A stretch of 64,000 nt of DNA from Allomyces macrogynus ATCC 38327 (GCA_000151295.1 GG745328.1:2365992-2429991), one strand, 5' to 3'; shown: positions 47,184-61,900, counted from the first letter of the stretch. Program-made: numbers and translations. The notes: generated from the sequence alone by a model not told the origin.

Positions 47184-49254
47184 ATGATGACCTCCGAGGA
47201 GGCCAATGGCGGTGGGCCCGGCCCGACTGCTGCAAGCCCAGCCCCGCTCGCGGCCCCAGCTGTCACCCCTCCCGCTCCAGCTGCCATTAATGTCCCTGCA
47301 CACGCTGCGGCCGCACCGCCGAAAGCGTCGGGACTCCCGCAACCGACCCAAATGCCGAGACTGGCCAAGCCCAGCGCTGCCCCCGCACCGGCGCGTGCTG
47401 CGGCTGTAACAAGCGCGGGCCATGCTGGCGCCCAGTCGGCGGCCCTAGCTCTCGCGCAGGCCACGAATGCGCGCAAGATTTGGGTCTACCGCAACGGCGA
47501 TAGTCATTTCCCGGGCCGCCGTATTCTCGTCAATGACCGCCGATACAAGAACTTTGAGCAGGTAGATCCGTCCCGTTCGGTCTGTCGCTTGTCGCCCGCA
47601 TGCCGCACACTCACGACCGACGCGCACCGCTCCGTAGTTCCTCTCCTCGCTCACGGGCGACGTTGCCCTGCGCTCCGGCGCCGTGCGCAAAATCTACGAC
47701 CTGTCGGGCCGCCGCATCGAGTCGCTCAACGACATCACCGACTGCTCCTTTTACGTGGCCGCCGGCAGCGAGCCGTTCCGTCCCGTCGCGTACCCGTCGC
47801 CCGCCATGGGTGCTGACGCGCAGCCCCCGCTCTCGGCCACGAGTCCCGTCCCGCCAGCGTCGTGTCCGACGGCGGGCGAGCCGCAGGACCCGTGCTATAC
47901 GGTAACGCGCGGCGACGTGACGGTTTCGATCCCGATGTCCAAGATGCCTCTACCGGGCGAAAAGGCGTTTGCGTTTTTGGGCGAGCGTAAGAAGTGGGGC
48001 AGCTGGAAGTTTCATTCGCCGCGGTTGCATGACCCGCATGGCCGCCCGAGCCAGACGTCGTTGTCGACAGAGAAGCCGATTTTCCAGGCCAACGTACGAT
48101 GATTTTGTTTCTCTGTCGGTATGGTGATCGACTCCACCTGCTCACTCCTCGTTCTCGCTGACCGTAGAGCAAAGGGTACCGCGTCGCCGTGTTCCGCAAC
48201 GGCGACCTGCTCACGCCACCCGCGCGGATGGTCCTGAGTTTCCGGAACTGCCACACTTTCGACCAGGCACGTGTGATCTGCCCTCTTTGCCGACTCGTGG
48301 TCGCAATCAATATCCATGCTGCGCTTGGGGGCCCGTTTCCAGATTGCTCACTCGCCTTGCCCACTCCCACCCTCCCTCCAGCTCATGGTCGAAATGACCA
48401 CCTCGCTGCGCCTGAAAGAAGGCCGCGTGAAACGTCTCTTCGACGCCGAATCCTTCCGTCCCATCAAGACCTTACACGACTTGCACGACGGCCAAAACCT
48501 GATCGCGTCTGGCACCTCCGACGCGGCCAAACGCATCACCTACCCGCTGGTCGACTTTTCCGTCCCGACCGAAGTGCGCCGCATTTCGCAAATGGCGACC
48601 GACAAGGGCAAGGTCATTCACGTGTTCCCGAACGGCGACACGCTGCACACGGGCGTGAAAGTGACCGTGACGGCGTTCCGGTTCAAGAACGACCTCAAGA
48701 AATTGATCGAGTACCTCGCGCATGAAGTGCCGCTGTATACGGGCCGACTCACGGCATTGTATACGACCAGCGGGGAACAGGTCACGGTGATCGAGCAGTT
48801 GGCGCATAATGGGACCTATGTCGCGGTGTCCGGCACCGACCCGTTCCTCGCGGTCAAGTATAACGCCGACGCCTACCGGCGACGCACGGGGGTTGCGTCC
48901 GCCACAGCAGCAACCACGCCGGCGGCGCCGTCGGGACCACCGGTTGCGTTGACCCAGGGGTCGATGTCGCGCGCGACGGCCGTGCTCGAACGGTCCAAGA
49001 AATTGCTCGAGGAAAAGTCGGCTCCGCGGGATCCTGCCGCGGCTCCGGCAGCTGCGAATGGGTCGGCGCCGCACAGAGTTCCGGCACCAGGGCCGGCGCC
49101 GGCCGCGGACGGCGCGGGCGTGCACCAGTTTGCGTCGACGTCCGACTCGGCGCGCGACCTGTCGCTCAAGCGCAAGCCCACGCACCAGGCGGCGTCGCCC
49201 GAACCGCCGGGGCCGATGGGTGCGGGGGCGACGGCTGGCGCGGCGCCGAGTTAG
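47184..49254 (+). CDS. Doublecortin-domain protein with three DCX repeats
   Basis: Microtubule-associated protein; in fungi DCX proteins are known mainly from lineages with flagella. Exons 47184-47561, 47638-48093, 48168-48266 and 48382-49254, 601 residues. DCX 1 (about 95-175): IWVYRNGDSHFPGRRILVN, YKNFEQFLSSLTGDV, KIYDLSGRRIESLNDI, CSFYVAAG. DCX 2 (about 278-375): YRVAVFRNGDLL, TFDQLMVEMTTSL, KRLFDAESFRPIKTLHDL. DCX 3 (about 385-470): VIHVFPNGDTLHTGVKVTV, LKKLIEYLAHEV, ALYTTSGEQVTVIEQL, GTYVAVSG. The ~80-residue N-terminus and the last ~130 residues are low complexity. Intron 3 (48267-48381) begins GC after CAG, giving a second GC-AG intron in the window. Three DCX units differ from the usual one or two. 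Confidence 0.9.
48267..48381 (+). other. GC-AG intron in the DCX gene
   Basis: Exon end CAG, intron GCACGT...CCTCCAG, 115 bp, phase 0. Joining gives TFDQLMVEMTTSL, the conserved DCX helix. A GT donor at 48271 would break the frame. Confidence 0.8.
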
Positions 49255-49826
49255 GTGGAGGTGACGGCGGTTGAGGGCGGCTCGAGGGCGAGGGAGGGAC
49301 GCGGCGAGGCTGATGACTGGTCGCGACTGCATTCAGACTGTGTAGAGAAATGAGAACGTTTTATTGACGAACGTCAAAGGAGTTTTGGGTCAGGGCTCAA
49401 AGCTAGAAGTTCACTGACAGACAGCTTCAAGAGCTCCGCGACGGACCTGTGTTGGAGTGTGGACAAACGGAATGTACGCGTCTATGAGCGCGAGGTCGCA
49501 GCGGACTGGGTGGAGAAGCGAAGCAGAGCCAAGCACAAGGACATGAACGTGCGATCGAGCCGACCAGCCAACCACGCACCATCTCTCCTCAAGACCGCGC
49601 GATCCGGGGCGATCCCGGCCACCAAGACCGTGAACGAGCCAAGAGACGCGAAGGGCAAGGGTTATGTATATGTATGAGCAATGCAACGTCAAGAAACCGA
49701 AATTCAAAGAACGAATCCCCCTCTCCCAGGACCACGGCGCCCGTCCCATCACCCCAAAGAACAGACCAAGACGCGATCCGGGCTCAAAACCGACATCACG
49801 AAAAAAAATATGCACACGGTGACGGC
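49255..49826. other. 3' intergenic region between the DCX and UGM genes
   Basis: 572 bases between convergent genes. A TTTTATTG stretch near 49357 could serve 3' processing. No gene seen. Confidence 0.5.
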
Positions 49827-51755
<1,929 letters not shown>

Positions 51756-52988
51756 GGTGGAGGTGAGGGGAGCAGCGACGCGACGAAGAGCAGCTGGGGA
51801 GAGAGGAAGCGCGCGGACGCGTGTGTGGCGACAGAGATCTCGGTCGGTCGGCAACGTTGGCGGCGACGGCTTCAAGGGGCGTTTTTGATTGGAGCTGGTG
51901 CGCGCACACGGCCAAGGCTAAAGGCACCCCGCACGCGTCCCACGGCGTGCCCAATTACTGCAGATCGCAAGGCAAAAGCTGCTTCAAGTTGCGCCAACAC
52001 GCGTGTGCTGCCTTGCGCGTGGCATGCACGTGAAGCGCGCCAGCAGGCATGCCATGTTGGGCAGGGACCGGCGGCGCTTAAAATCATTTTCCCAGGGCAG
52101 ACCCACGCACCTGCCACGCACCTGCCACATCCATCGCTCCGATCAGCGGCTTTTCTTTCCGCGCGCGCGGTCGCCACAACGCCAACCCGCTCGCTACGGT
52201 CACGATGGTTTGCTGGGTGCGCCGACACGCCGCAAGGCGCGTCCCCAGTCGTTGCTCGGCCGTGTCGCCTCCAATCCAACCGACCGGCGCCTCCGCTCCA
52301 CTCCCCGCCGCAGTCGCACCCACCCGCGCAGAAACATTGGGCCAAGACCAACGGCCAAGACCACCCAAGTCTCGACCCCGCCACCGCTCCCGCTCGCAAC
52401 CGCAGCTCCCCGCACCCCGCGACCCTCTGCCTGCCCGCCCGCCCACCTCCGTGGTTTATCTGCCCGCCTATCCCCCGAGTCGTCCGGCCCGCTTGCTGCC
52501 GCCACCGTTCTCCACGCACGACTTCCGACCCGCGACTGCGACTGCGACCTGCCCGACGATAATTCGGCCGGCCGCCATCATTTTGCCCATCTGCGACGCG
52601 TTTCCCAGCCCGTCCGATTCTCGCGAGCTCGACGGGACCCGCGTGTCGCAACTCCAGCATCTGGTCCGTTTCTGCATGTGAGCGAGCCTTCTGGTCGAAC
52701 GACGGGACAAAAGGATGGCGAGCTCTGCCGCGCCACGCTTGTCGCCGTCGTGCACGCTGGCCCCCCATTTTGCGAAAGGATGCCGTTGATGAAATTGGGC
52801 TGACCGTGTAACCGTCGTGAATCGCTTATGTGCGTGCTTATATAGATAGCCAGCCGTGCGTGCTTGCTCGAATCTCGTCTCACAAGTCTCGGCGCTGGTC
52901 GTCGTCACTGCCGTGCCTGAATCCGTGAACCGCGCGCTCGCTGTCGCTGGTCCTGCTCCTCGTGCTAGCTCATCCCGACCCATTCACC
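51756..52988. promoter_or_regulatory. Shared upstream region of UGM and GMPPB
   Basis: 1,233 bases between the two sugar-nucleotide genes. It contains CACGTG at 52027-52032 and long open frames of repetitive Pro/Arg/Ala content that I judge noncoding. Confidence 0.5.
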
Positions 52989-54235
52989 ATGAAAGCCCTC
53001 ATTCTCGTCGGCGGTCCGTACTCTCTCGTGCTTCACCTTGCCTTCCCCCGTGCAGACCCCGCCTCTGACGCGTCTCCACCCTCCAAAATTCCAGGCTTCG
53101 GCACGCGGTTGCGCCCGCTCACGCTGACGCTGCCCAAGCCCCTCGTTGAGTTTGCCAACAAGCCCATGATCCTGCACCAGATCGAGGCGCTTGCCAAGGT
53201 GGGCGTCAAGGACATTGTCCTCGCCGTCAACTACCGGCCCGAGGTCATGGTCAACGTCTTGAAAAAGTACGAGGAAATGTACGGCGTCACGATCACGTTC
53301 TCGGTCGAGACGGAACCGCTCGGCACTGGTACGCTTTGCTTTCACATCCTTCGTCTGGAGTGCGGATAAGCAAGTCTCTCATTGCCACTCGTTGTTCGTT
53401 CCGATTAGCCGGCCCGCTCGCCCTTGCGCGCGATATTCTCGCCAAGGACGACTCGCCCTTCTTTGTGCTCAACTCGGACGTGATTTGCGAGTTCCCCTTT
53501 GCCGAACTCACGGCGTTCCACAAAAAGCACGGCGGCGAAGGCACGATTATGGTCACTAAAGTCGAGGAGCCGTCTAAGTACGGTGTCGTGGTCCTCAAGG
53601 ACGGCCACGAGTCGCAAATCGAGCGGTTTGTCGAAAAGCCGCGCATCTTTGTCGGCAACCGCATCAACGCCGGTCTCTACATTTTCAACCCCTCGATTCT
53701 CGACCGCATCGAATTGCGCCCGACCTCGATTGAAAAGGAGACTTTCCCGGCCATGGCTGCCGACGGCCAGTTGCACGCCATGGACCTCGATGGCTTTTGG
53801 ATGGACGTCGGGCAGCCCAAGGATTTCCTGACGGGGATCGGGCTCTACTTGGCGTCGGTGCATCGCAAGAACCCGACCGAGCTCGCACAGGGCGCGCACA
53901 TTGCCGGGAACGTGCTCGTTCACTCGACGGCCAAGATTGGCGAAGGGTGCAAGCTCGGGCCCAACGTGTGCATTGCCGAGGGCGTGGTGATTGGCGACGG
54001 CGTGCGCATCAAGAATGCGGTCGTCTTGAAAAACTCGGTCGTGCGCGACTTCTCGTGGATCGAGCGGTCTATTATTGGCTGGAACTCGACGGTCGGCCGG
54101 TGGACGCGGCTCGAGGGCGTGACCGTTTTGGGTGACGACGTGACAATCCAGGACGAGATTTACGTGAACGGCGGGTGCATCTTGCCGCACAAGTCGATCT
54201 CGGCGTGCATTCCGGAACCACAAATTATCATGTAG
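52989..54235 (+). CDS. GMPPB: Mannose-1-phosphate guanylyltransferase (GDP-mannose pyrophosphorylase)
   Basis: Makes GDP-mannose from mannose-1-phosphate and GTP, for glycosylation and cell-wall mannan. Exons 52989-53013, 53095-53328 and 53409-54235; introns 81 and 80 bp; 361 residues, equal to yeast Psa1. The nucleotidyltransferase motif [18 protein letters not shown] is rebuilt across intron 1, which opens GTCCGT. EKP ([19 protein letters not shown]) and the Asp-rich [14 protein letters not shown] blocks are present. The C-terminal hexapeptide beta helix ([20 protein letters not shown]) ends in the conserved [13 protein letters not shown] [12 protein letters not shown]. No unusual feature apart from the short 25-base first exon. 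Confidence 0.98.
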
Positions 54236-54696
54236 GCGCGTGCGCGACATGCATGGAGGAGTTGGGTGTCGTGCCGCCGTAATGCGCGGTTTTGTACAGC
54301 GTTTTCTTATTCTCTCCCTCCCTCCCTCCTCTTCCCGCTTGGGCGCGGGGCGTCAAGCGTTTCCTTCACGTTTACAGCTGTGGTTTCTCTTCTCGCTTGC
54401 AGACTCCTTTCCTTGGGTGCCACCTTTCACCTGGTCTCCTCTCTTCTCGTTCCTTGGTTGTTTGGTTGGATTTGGGTCGCGTTCCTCGTGTTCAACCATC
54501 TCCGCATCGCATTCTCTCTGTTCTTCCCAGTTCCTTCACGCAATATAGAGTCCACCGGTTGTCGTCGCACATTTCACTGCCCTTTTCCATCTGTCACAAT
54601 AATAAGAACGACCTCAATCCCCGTTTATTGCCACGGGTGCGTCGTTCAGTCCATCCTCTTCCTTCTCCACCAGTCCATCCCCTCAAAGTCCCATCC
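54236..54696. other. 3' intergenic region between GMPPB and the ERICH3-like gene
   Basis: 461 bases between convergent stops, with pyrimidine-rich tracts (CTCCCTCCCTCC near 54315). Nothing else recognised. Confidence 0.5.
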
Positions 54697-57600
54697 TCAG
54701 TCCTTGAGCAACAACCGCGACCCAGCCACCGACGCCGGCAACGGCACCTTACTCGGATCCCGCTCCCGCTCCGCAGCACCCTTCTTCTCACCCGCCAACC
54801 CGGCGCGCGACCCGGCCACACTCCGCGACCCTCCCATCGACGCGCGCGACCCCGTCACCGAGCGGGGCAAATGTGTGCGGCGCGCGAGCGCGGCAACCGA
54901 CTCGGCGCGGCGCCCAACAGCGCCGCCTGCCCCACTTCCAAGAGCTTGCGATGCGGCGCGCGACGGTGGCAGCGGAACCTGGTCGTAGGCTGGGCGAATG
55001 GGGGCCGATCCGGCGCGACTTGTGGCGGCCAGGGTTGACCGGGATTCGGGCAGCGGCACGGTCCATGGCGCGGCGAAACTCGATCCCTGGTGGTGCACCG
55101 ACGAGGCGGACGCGTACCGCGACGAAGTCGTGGATGAGGGCGTGGAGGGCGGCAAGCGCACGGCAGCCATGTCGATCGGGTACGTGTCGAGTTGCTGTTC
55201 CGAGGCTGCGACGGACGCAGGGAGCGCGAAGCCCGCGGCGAAAGACGCGCTCATGACTTGTGGGTGCTGGTGCGCGAGAGTCTGCGATGCGGCGAGGGAT
55301 CGCGATTTGGCGAGCGTCTGTGACTTGGCGAGCGTCTGTGACTTGGCGAGCGTCTGTGACGCGGCGACTGATGCGGGCAGGGCAATGCCCGCGGCAGCGG
55401 TCGTCGAGTAAGGCATCTCAGTCTCATCGTGCATGGCAGGTGGCTCAAAGTCGGCATCGTCGGCGTACTCGTCGGCGTGATCGTCCGCGGTCGGGCCGGG
55501 GGGAGCAGGGGTAGGGTCGTTGAGCCCAAGCGCGTGCGACGCCGCGGCCGACTTGGGCAGTGCGACGAGCGCGGGAGACCCGGAATCGTTGAGCCCGACC
55601 GCAAGCGACGCCGCGACAGACTTGGGGAGGGCGACTTGCGCAGGTGAAGCGGAATCGTTGAGGCCAAGTGCATGCGACGCCGCGACCGATTTCGGCAGGG
55701 CGACGTGCGCCGGTTCCATGGGTTCCGCAGTGGCGCCGCCGATGTGTGCGGGCTCATCGTCGAAGTCGGCAGCGTACTCGTTCTCGTCGGTGCGCGCCTG
55801 CGGCGTAGGGACGTCCTCGTGCGTTGCCGCGACCGAGACCTGTGCCGGTGCGACCGCGTCGGCGGCCGGCTCTTGAGCGGGCGCTGGTTGATTGTCGATG
55901 TGCACTGGCTGCTCGGCGAGGTGCTCGTGCACCTCCGGATCGGGTTTCACAGAATCCATCGGATCCTTGGGTACCGGATTCGCGGCCGCAGGTTCGGCAG
56001 CGATTGGTTCGGCAGGTGCCGCGTCGTGCTTCACGTCCTCGTGCGGCGGCACGACCGCATGGTGTGCGTCGTCGTGCGGCTCCTTTTCACAACGCCCCAT
56101 GACCATGGCCGCGGCGACAACGCCTGCGCCGACCGCGACAGCTGCAGCAGCGCCCGCAGCCAGCGCCGCATTCGAGTGCTTCACTGACGCCGACGCACGG
56201 CGGCTCCGCCCGGACGCGGGCCGCGACGACGATCGTGGAGCCGCCGGTGCACTGGGCGAGCCCTGATCGGCGGGCTTGGACGCGCTTGTCGGGCGGCTCA
56301 TGCGGTGTGCGACGGGCGCGTCGTCGGTCGAAGCCGCCGAGGCCGTCGCGTGAGCACTAGACGCACGACCACTGGCTGGACGACTGGGTTGACGTGGTTC
56401 TGGGAGTTGATCGGTCTCAGCGGCAGCCGATGCGGCCGCAGCACGATTGGCACGCACTTGCTGTACGGCCTCGGCGAGGTTCCCGCCGAGACTCAGAATG
56501 TACTCGAGCAGCATGCGCTCGGTGCGCGTGAATTCAGGAGAGTCCAGAATCGACGCGTCTTGGGTCCTATCGCAGCCACAACAAGTTTAGCATCGCCCAC
56601 CCCCGCGACAACGTGCTCGCACACAACGTACCGGCTAGCTGACTTGTCGGCGGCCTCGCAGTGCTGCTTAAAGAGAACGAGGTCCCGCACAAGGTGCGGC
56701 GAGTCGGCGCCGTGTCTGAAGGCCGCATCGAGCTCTACATCGCGCCCGGCCGCGTCGCCGTGGTGGTGCATGGCGCGCGCCTGGATAAAGTGGGCCTCGC
56801 CGAGAAGCGCCGAGACCGCGCCCTGCGCGGCGCCTGAGGTTGGGAGAGCCGTGGAGAGGGTAGCGGCTGCTTGTGCGGCCTCGGAATGGGCGCGCGTGTC
56901 GTCGCCCGATTTGAGCAGGTCCTTGGCACCCGCGAGTTGGTGGCGGATCGCGTCGAGTCTATACGGAAGCGTGATGAGCGGTATAACCAAGAAATGTGTG
57001 AAGCGACAACGGGATTCGTACTCTTCGACCGCAATTTCCTGCGTCGTCGACGCATCGCACGCCGTCGCTGGCCCAGTCCCGACCTCCTCCTCCGCGACCG
57101 CCGGCATCGACGTCGTGCGTGACTGCAAGTCCGGGACCGACGTCTGCAGCGCCTGATCCTGGCTCGACGGGCGCTGCTGCTCAATCGGACGCAGCGGCGG
57201 ACTCTTGGCCCGGACGGGCGTCGCCGACTCGGCAAGCAACTCGTCCAAATCCACCGGCTCGCCGCCAATGAACTCGCCGCTATCAAAATCGTCCCCGTAG
57301 ACGATATCGCTCGCGCGAATACTCGTGATCGGCACCTCAGTGGCACCTGCACTCGCGCCGCGCGCGCGCCCGGGACTCAGCGGGAACGGGTCCGATCCGG
57401 CCGACGCCGCAGCGGTCGGCGGGGTACTGGTCGACCGCTTGCCCGGCTTGACGTACCGCGACGCGAGTCCCGTGGGCGTGACTTTGCGCGGCGACCGGAT
57501 GGGCGGGAGTAAAGAGCGCGTGTACTCTTCCACGAGTGGGGACCAGAAATCGTGTTCGTGGTGCTTGCCCTTGTGGCATGGCGGGTAACCCTCGGCGCGA

Positions 57601-58390
57601 AGCACGACTTCGACTTCGCGGTCAATGTCGCGCTGCTGGTTCTGTAAGTCGACTTGCGCTTCCTTGTCTTGCCGGTCGAGGGCCAGCTGGATGTACTGGA
57701 ATTCGCGCTCGTCGATGATGTATCCGTCCTCGTCGATCTGGTTTGTGGGGTGTGGATCAATGTATGCGGCATTTGGGATGGAGGGAAACAGATCACGAAC
57801 AATGCCCAGGTTCTGCAAGTGCTTGCGCACCGACGGGTTGTTGAAGTGGTCCTGCAAGTACGTGTCGAGCAGCGGCTCGTACCGCGGCATCCCCTTGGAG
57901 ACGAGGTTCACGTCATATATCTTTTCGCGCGCGCGGATCTTGAGAAACTCATTCGACACGGACGTGCCGGCGCGGTGCCTACCCATATTCCGTCAGTCCC
58001 ATGGTCCTCCTCGAATCCACCTTGCTCCATCTGAGATATGTACCGCGCATACTCGCCCTCGCGCGACCCCGGCGCATCCCGCCCGACCGACTTGGCGCGC
58101 GGCGACGTCCCACTGCCGCGGCTCGGCACCCGGCTGCGGTCCCCTCCCGCGGGCGTACGTGGCACAATTTCAGTCACGGCGGCCACGACGGTCGCGCTCG
58201 CGCGCGATTCGGACCGGCCGCGACGCGACGATGTTGATGACGATGGAACGTTGGCCGTCAGCGGGCTCCATTCGGGGAGCGACGACTCGGGGCCCGCCGT
58301 CGGGCCCGTACGTCCGCGCGACTGCGGGGCGCCGCGGGTTGGCGACGGCGGTGACGGCGAAGCGCGGTCGGTGCTGGCGAGGGTCGACAT
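54697..58390 (-). CDS. ERICH3-like N-terminus with a long repeat-rich C-terminal tail
   Basis: Exons 58044-58390, 57022-57978, 56632-56958 and 54697-56566; introns 65, 63 and 65 bp; 1,166 residues. Around residues 135-180 the sequence YEPLLDTYLQDHFNNPSVRK then HLQNLGIV resembles the N-terminal motif of the ciliary glutamate-rich protein ERICH3 (LxD..L...FNN..[IV]R[KR]HL...G[IL]). I recall that similarity and could not search for it. Then come a predicted helical region (QLALDRQDKEAQVDLQNQQR), a middle helical block (AGAKDLLKSGDD; GEAHFIQARAMHHHGDAAGR) and a hydrophobic Ala/Val stretch (AAVAVGAGVVAAAMVMG, possible membrane segment). The tail repeats a LPxS[VA]AxS motif at least nine times, including three tandem 23-residue units and a KSQTLA triplet. 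All junctions are phase-consistent, tying both halves into one gene. Confidence 0.72.
55307..55360. repeat. Three perfect tandem 18-bp repeats
   Basis: Unit TTGGCGAGCGTCTGTGAC at 55307-55324, 55325-55342 and 55343-55360, identical. On the coding (minus) strand it encodes the repeated SQTLAK hexapeptide of the ERICH3-like gene. Confidence 0.95.
55500..55706 (-). repeat. Three tandem 69-bp coding repeats
   Basis: Encode three diverged 23-residue units, VALPKSVAASHALGLNDS-type, in the ERICH3-like protein. Edges are approximate. Confidence 0.85.
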
Positions 58391-58960
58391 GGTGGTGCCG
58401 GTCGCCAGGCGGAGGGTGTCGTGTGGGGAGGTGCGGTATAAAGGGATGGGTGGGGATGCGGGCGGTGGGGTTCTTGGATCACTGGCGGCTGGTGTCGATA
58501 TGGTACAGTGGGCAGGGCAGAAGAGCCTGGCCGCTTGTAGCTGGGGGGTGGAGAGCCGTCGGAGACCGTCGATCGGATGCAAAGCGTCGACGAGAGCAGA
58601 TTGCAGCAAGTGGAGAGCGTCGTAGCACACGGGCCCCGGGCGAATGCATGGGGCCAAAAGCTCGACAAGGCAGGGCAAAATCACCGCAAATCACACTTCC
58701 AGTCGGACTGCGAGACACGGTGGTTGTCTCCCACTCACAAGACGCGCATCTTTGCACGACCTTTCTGCCTGCCACGCCGCGCTCGAGCTGGCTGAGCAGC
58801 TGGCCCACGACGATGTGATGATGATGACGACGACAACGGACGCAAGCAGGACAACAAGAACTGCACGGGAGACTGGCCCGCAATGGGAGTCGCACACAGC
58901 CTGTACTGCACGCACATAAACAAACAACCACATCCACACACTCCCTCATCTCCACGACCA
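58391..58960. other. Intergenic region between the Munc13-like and ERICH3-like genes
   Basis: 570 bases between two minus-strand genes: the 3' flank of the Munc13-like gene and promoter of the ERICH3-like gene. No further gene seen. Confidence 0.5.
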
Positions 58961-61900
58961 TCACGCCGTGATCGCCGACCGTAGCGCGCTGCCGCGTCGC
59001 GGCCGATTATCTCCATTCGCCACCTGTGTGACACGCCCTCCTCCTCCCCTCGCACCCACTGCCGCATGCCCCCCCGCCGCCGCCGTCTCGCGTTGCAAAT
59101 TCTCCAAAATCACCCTGACCGTTTCCTGCTGCGACTGCACGAAATCCCGGACCTCATGCTCTGACTCTGCGCGCAAGCACAGCAACGCCCAGACAGCCTC
59201 CTGCTTGGCGAGCGATGCGAGTTTATACTCGATCTGCGCGCGCGCCTCGTCGCGCGCGGCTGCATCCACCAACGTGACCCCATCGGCCTCGTGCTCGCCA
59301 TCATTCCCGCCAGCCTCGTCCGACTCGGATTCCGAGTCCGAATCCGACGCGGGCGCATCGGGCGTGTGCCGCCCACGCACGTACTTGAACCGTGCGGCCT
59401 TGGCGTCCGCACCCGCTGCCGCCGCCGTCGGCCGTGCGCCGGACCGCCGCATCAGCGTGCCGTGGCCCGACACGGCGAGAAAGTCGGACGCCGACAGTTG
59501 CGCGACTGCGCCACGTGCAGTGGATTCGGCGGTGCGCGCGCGCGTGCGCAGGGCGAGCGTGTGCCGCCGCGCAGCCGCGGGGGTCGGCGGGAGGAACGCG
59601 GCGCCCGGGACGGCGACGCCCGCCGAGGGCACGTTGGCCAAGTCCGCGAGCGACGCGAATGGCGAGTCGGTCGGGGTGGTCCCTTGGCCCGGGGTGAACG
59701 AGATGGACAGCGTGGCGAGTGACGCGGCGCGTGCGAGTGCCGCGGACCGCGCGCGCTTATGGATGCGTTCGATCCGCGCGGCGAGGTAGAAGTTGAGGGC
59801 CGACAGGTACATGCGAATCAGGTCGTCAGACGACTCGTGGTACTGCGCGAGAAGTGCCGTGAGCCGGTGGTAGTGACGCGACTGGAGGACGCGCCGCGGG
59901 AGACCTTCGCCCTCGACGTAGAAGAAATCGTAGAGGAGCGTGAGCGCGCGGCGGAGCACGGTCAGTTGCGCGCCATCGAGCTGCTTCCACTTGCCCGTGC
60001 GCTTATCCCGCCGCCCGACGAGCTGCCACTCGATCGCGCGCAGAACTTGTCGCCAGACGCGCCGGAACAAGCGCGACGTCAAATCGTCGTCGAGCGTGTT
60101 ATTCAACACTTCGAGCGTCTTGTTCAGGTAATCGAGCAAGGGTTGCATATCGTTCTCGATCGTCTCAAACGAAATCTGCTTCTTGCCCGCGCGCGTCTTG
60201 AACGTGAGTGCGCCACCGTCGGTCCCAACCTCCCAATCGCTCGTTGCCTGCGGCACGCCGCCAAACGCGGCCGCGAGCGACTGCACCTTGTACTGCTTGA
60301 CGAGCTGCAGCATGTACTCCTGCAACCAGACGCCAATCTGGTTGGCCATCATGAGCAGGACATTATCCGCCATGACCGCCAACTTCGCATACGCGTCCTG
60401 GAACCAGTAGTGCAGGTACCGCGACTCGGCGCGCGCCCAGCGCACGCGCACCCTGACTTTCCGCCCCGCCAACCCGCGTGCGACCAACGCCGGATGCACC
60501 TGCGCCGACCCGCGCCCGACATCCACTGTATACACCTTCTCTAACGGCCCGCGCATCACGTCGCGCGCATCAAACTGGACCGCGACATTGCCACACACGA
60601 TGCCCGCAGCGGCCACGGCCGTTGCCGCGTCTTTCGCCTCGGGCAATTGTGCGGCGGTCGACTGCGACGGGTCCGGTGGCGGCGCGGGCGACCCAACGGG
60701 GATCCCGTCCAGGACGGCGGCCATGAGCGTGAGCTGCACGGAAATGGCGGTGGTGGCCGGCACGGTGATGGCGTCGTCGACATCGAGCGAGGGCGGTTCG
60801 CGCATGGGTGGCGGTTTTTCGCCGGGGACGACACGTGTCGCCTGAATCGCGGGCGTCTGGCCCGCGCGCGTGCCGGCAACGGCAACGTCGACATAGAACA
60901 CGTCCTCTTGGCCGGCGGGTGTCGCAGCATCGGCGGTGGCCAGCATCCCGCCGTCCGGTCCGGGAGCGTCGAGGAGCGCCGAGTAAACGGTGCGGTCGGG
61001 AGCGTCAACGAGGACTTCCACGACGTGGCACGCGAGCAGCGTCTCATCGCGCAAGTAAAACGGCGAGACGTAATCGTCGGCGGGCGGGTCCTTGGAGAGC
61101 GCCATGACCAAGTGCAGGTACAAGTCGTCGACGCGTTTCTTGGCCGAATAAATATTGTTGAGCCGCACGCACATGGGTTCGCTGAAACTGACGGGCACGC
61201 GCACGCGCCGCACGACTTTCGACGCAATCGACTTGTCCTTTTGCTCGTTCGAGCCGCGGCCGCCGAGATGGTGCCGCAACCGCTGCATGAGCGACTTGGA
61301 CCTCTCGGGTCCCCCGCCAAATCCGTGCGGCGACTTATCCCCCGCCTCGGCGGCGACCGCGGCCGCCTGCGCCTCGGTTGCGGCCTGCGCCTCCTCCTCG
61401 AGCTGCAAGAGCAACGCGATCAGTTGCCCCTGGAGCGCGTCCGAGTACCGCAGGAGCGTTGCGCAAATCATTTTCGCAAACCGTTTCAAGGCCCGGTACT
61501 CGTGATCAAACGACGGCCAGGCGAGGGACTGGATTGCGTCAATTTCCTGGTGGAACGCCGAAAACAGGTCGACGACCGAGGTCGAGTGCGCGTGGCCGTC
61601 GCCCTGCGCGGTGAACGTGTCCTCGGCGACCATGCGGTGCGTCCAAACATCGGTCATGGTCTCGGACGTGCGCTCGATCCAGTCGTCGACCGCGTCCTGA
61701 AACCAGACTTGGTACCGTTTCGCCAAGTGCGCTTGTCGCTGTGCGGCTGCGGTCGGGGCGGGCGAGCCGTCCTCGTTGGTTGGAGCCGCAGCGCCAGCAG
61801 CCTCGGCGACGGGGTCGCCACACTCGTCCGACCGCCGCATGAGCTGGAGCATCCGGTTGTAGACGTGAAACACCTTGGCAATCTGCTGGTTGCGTGCATC

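Noticed and set aside
55260..55720. Tandem repeats considered as a CRISPR array or satellite
   Set aside because: Repeats are in frame, have no unique spacers and encode repeated peptides.
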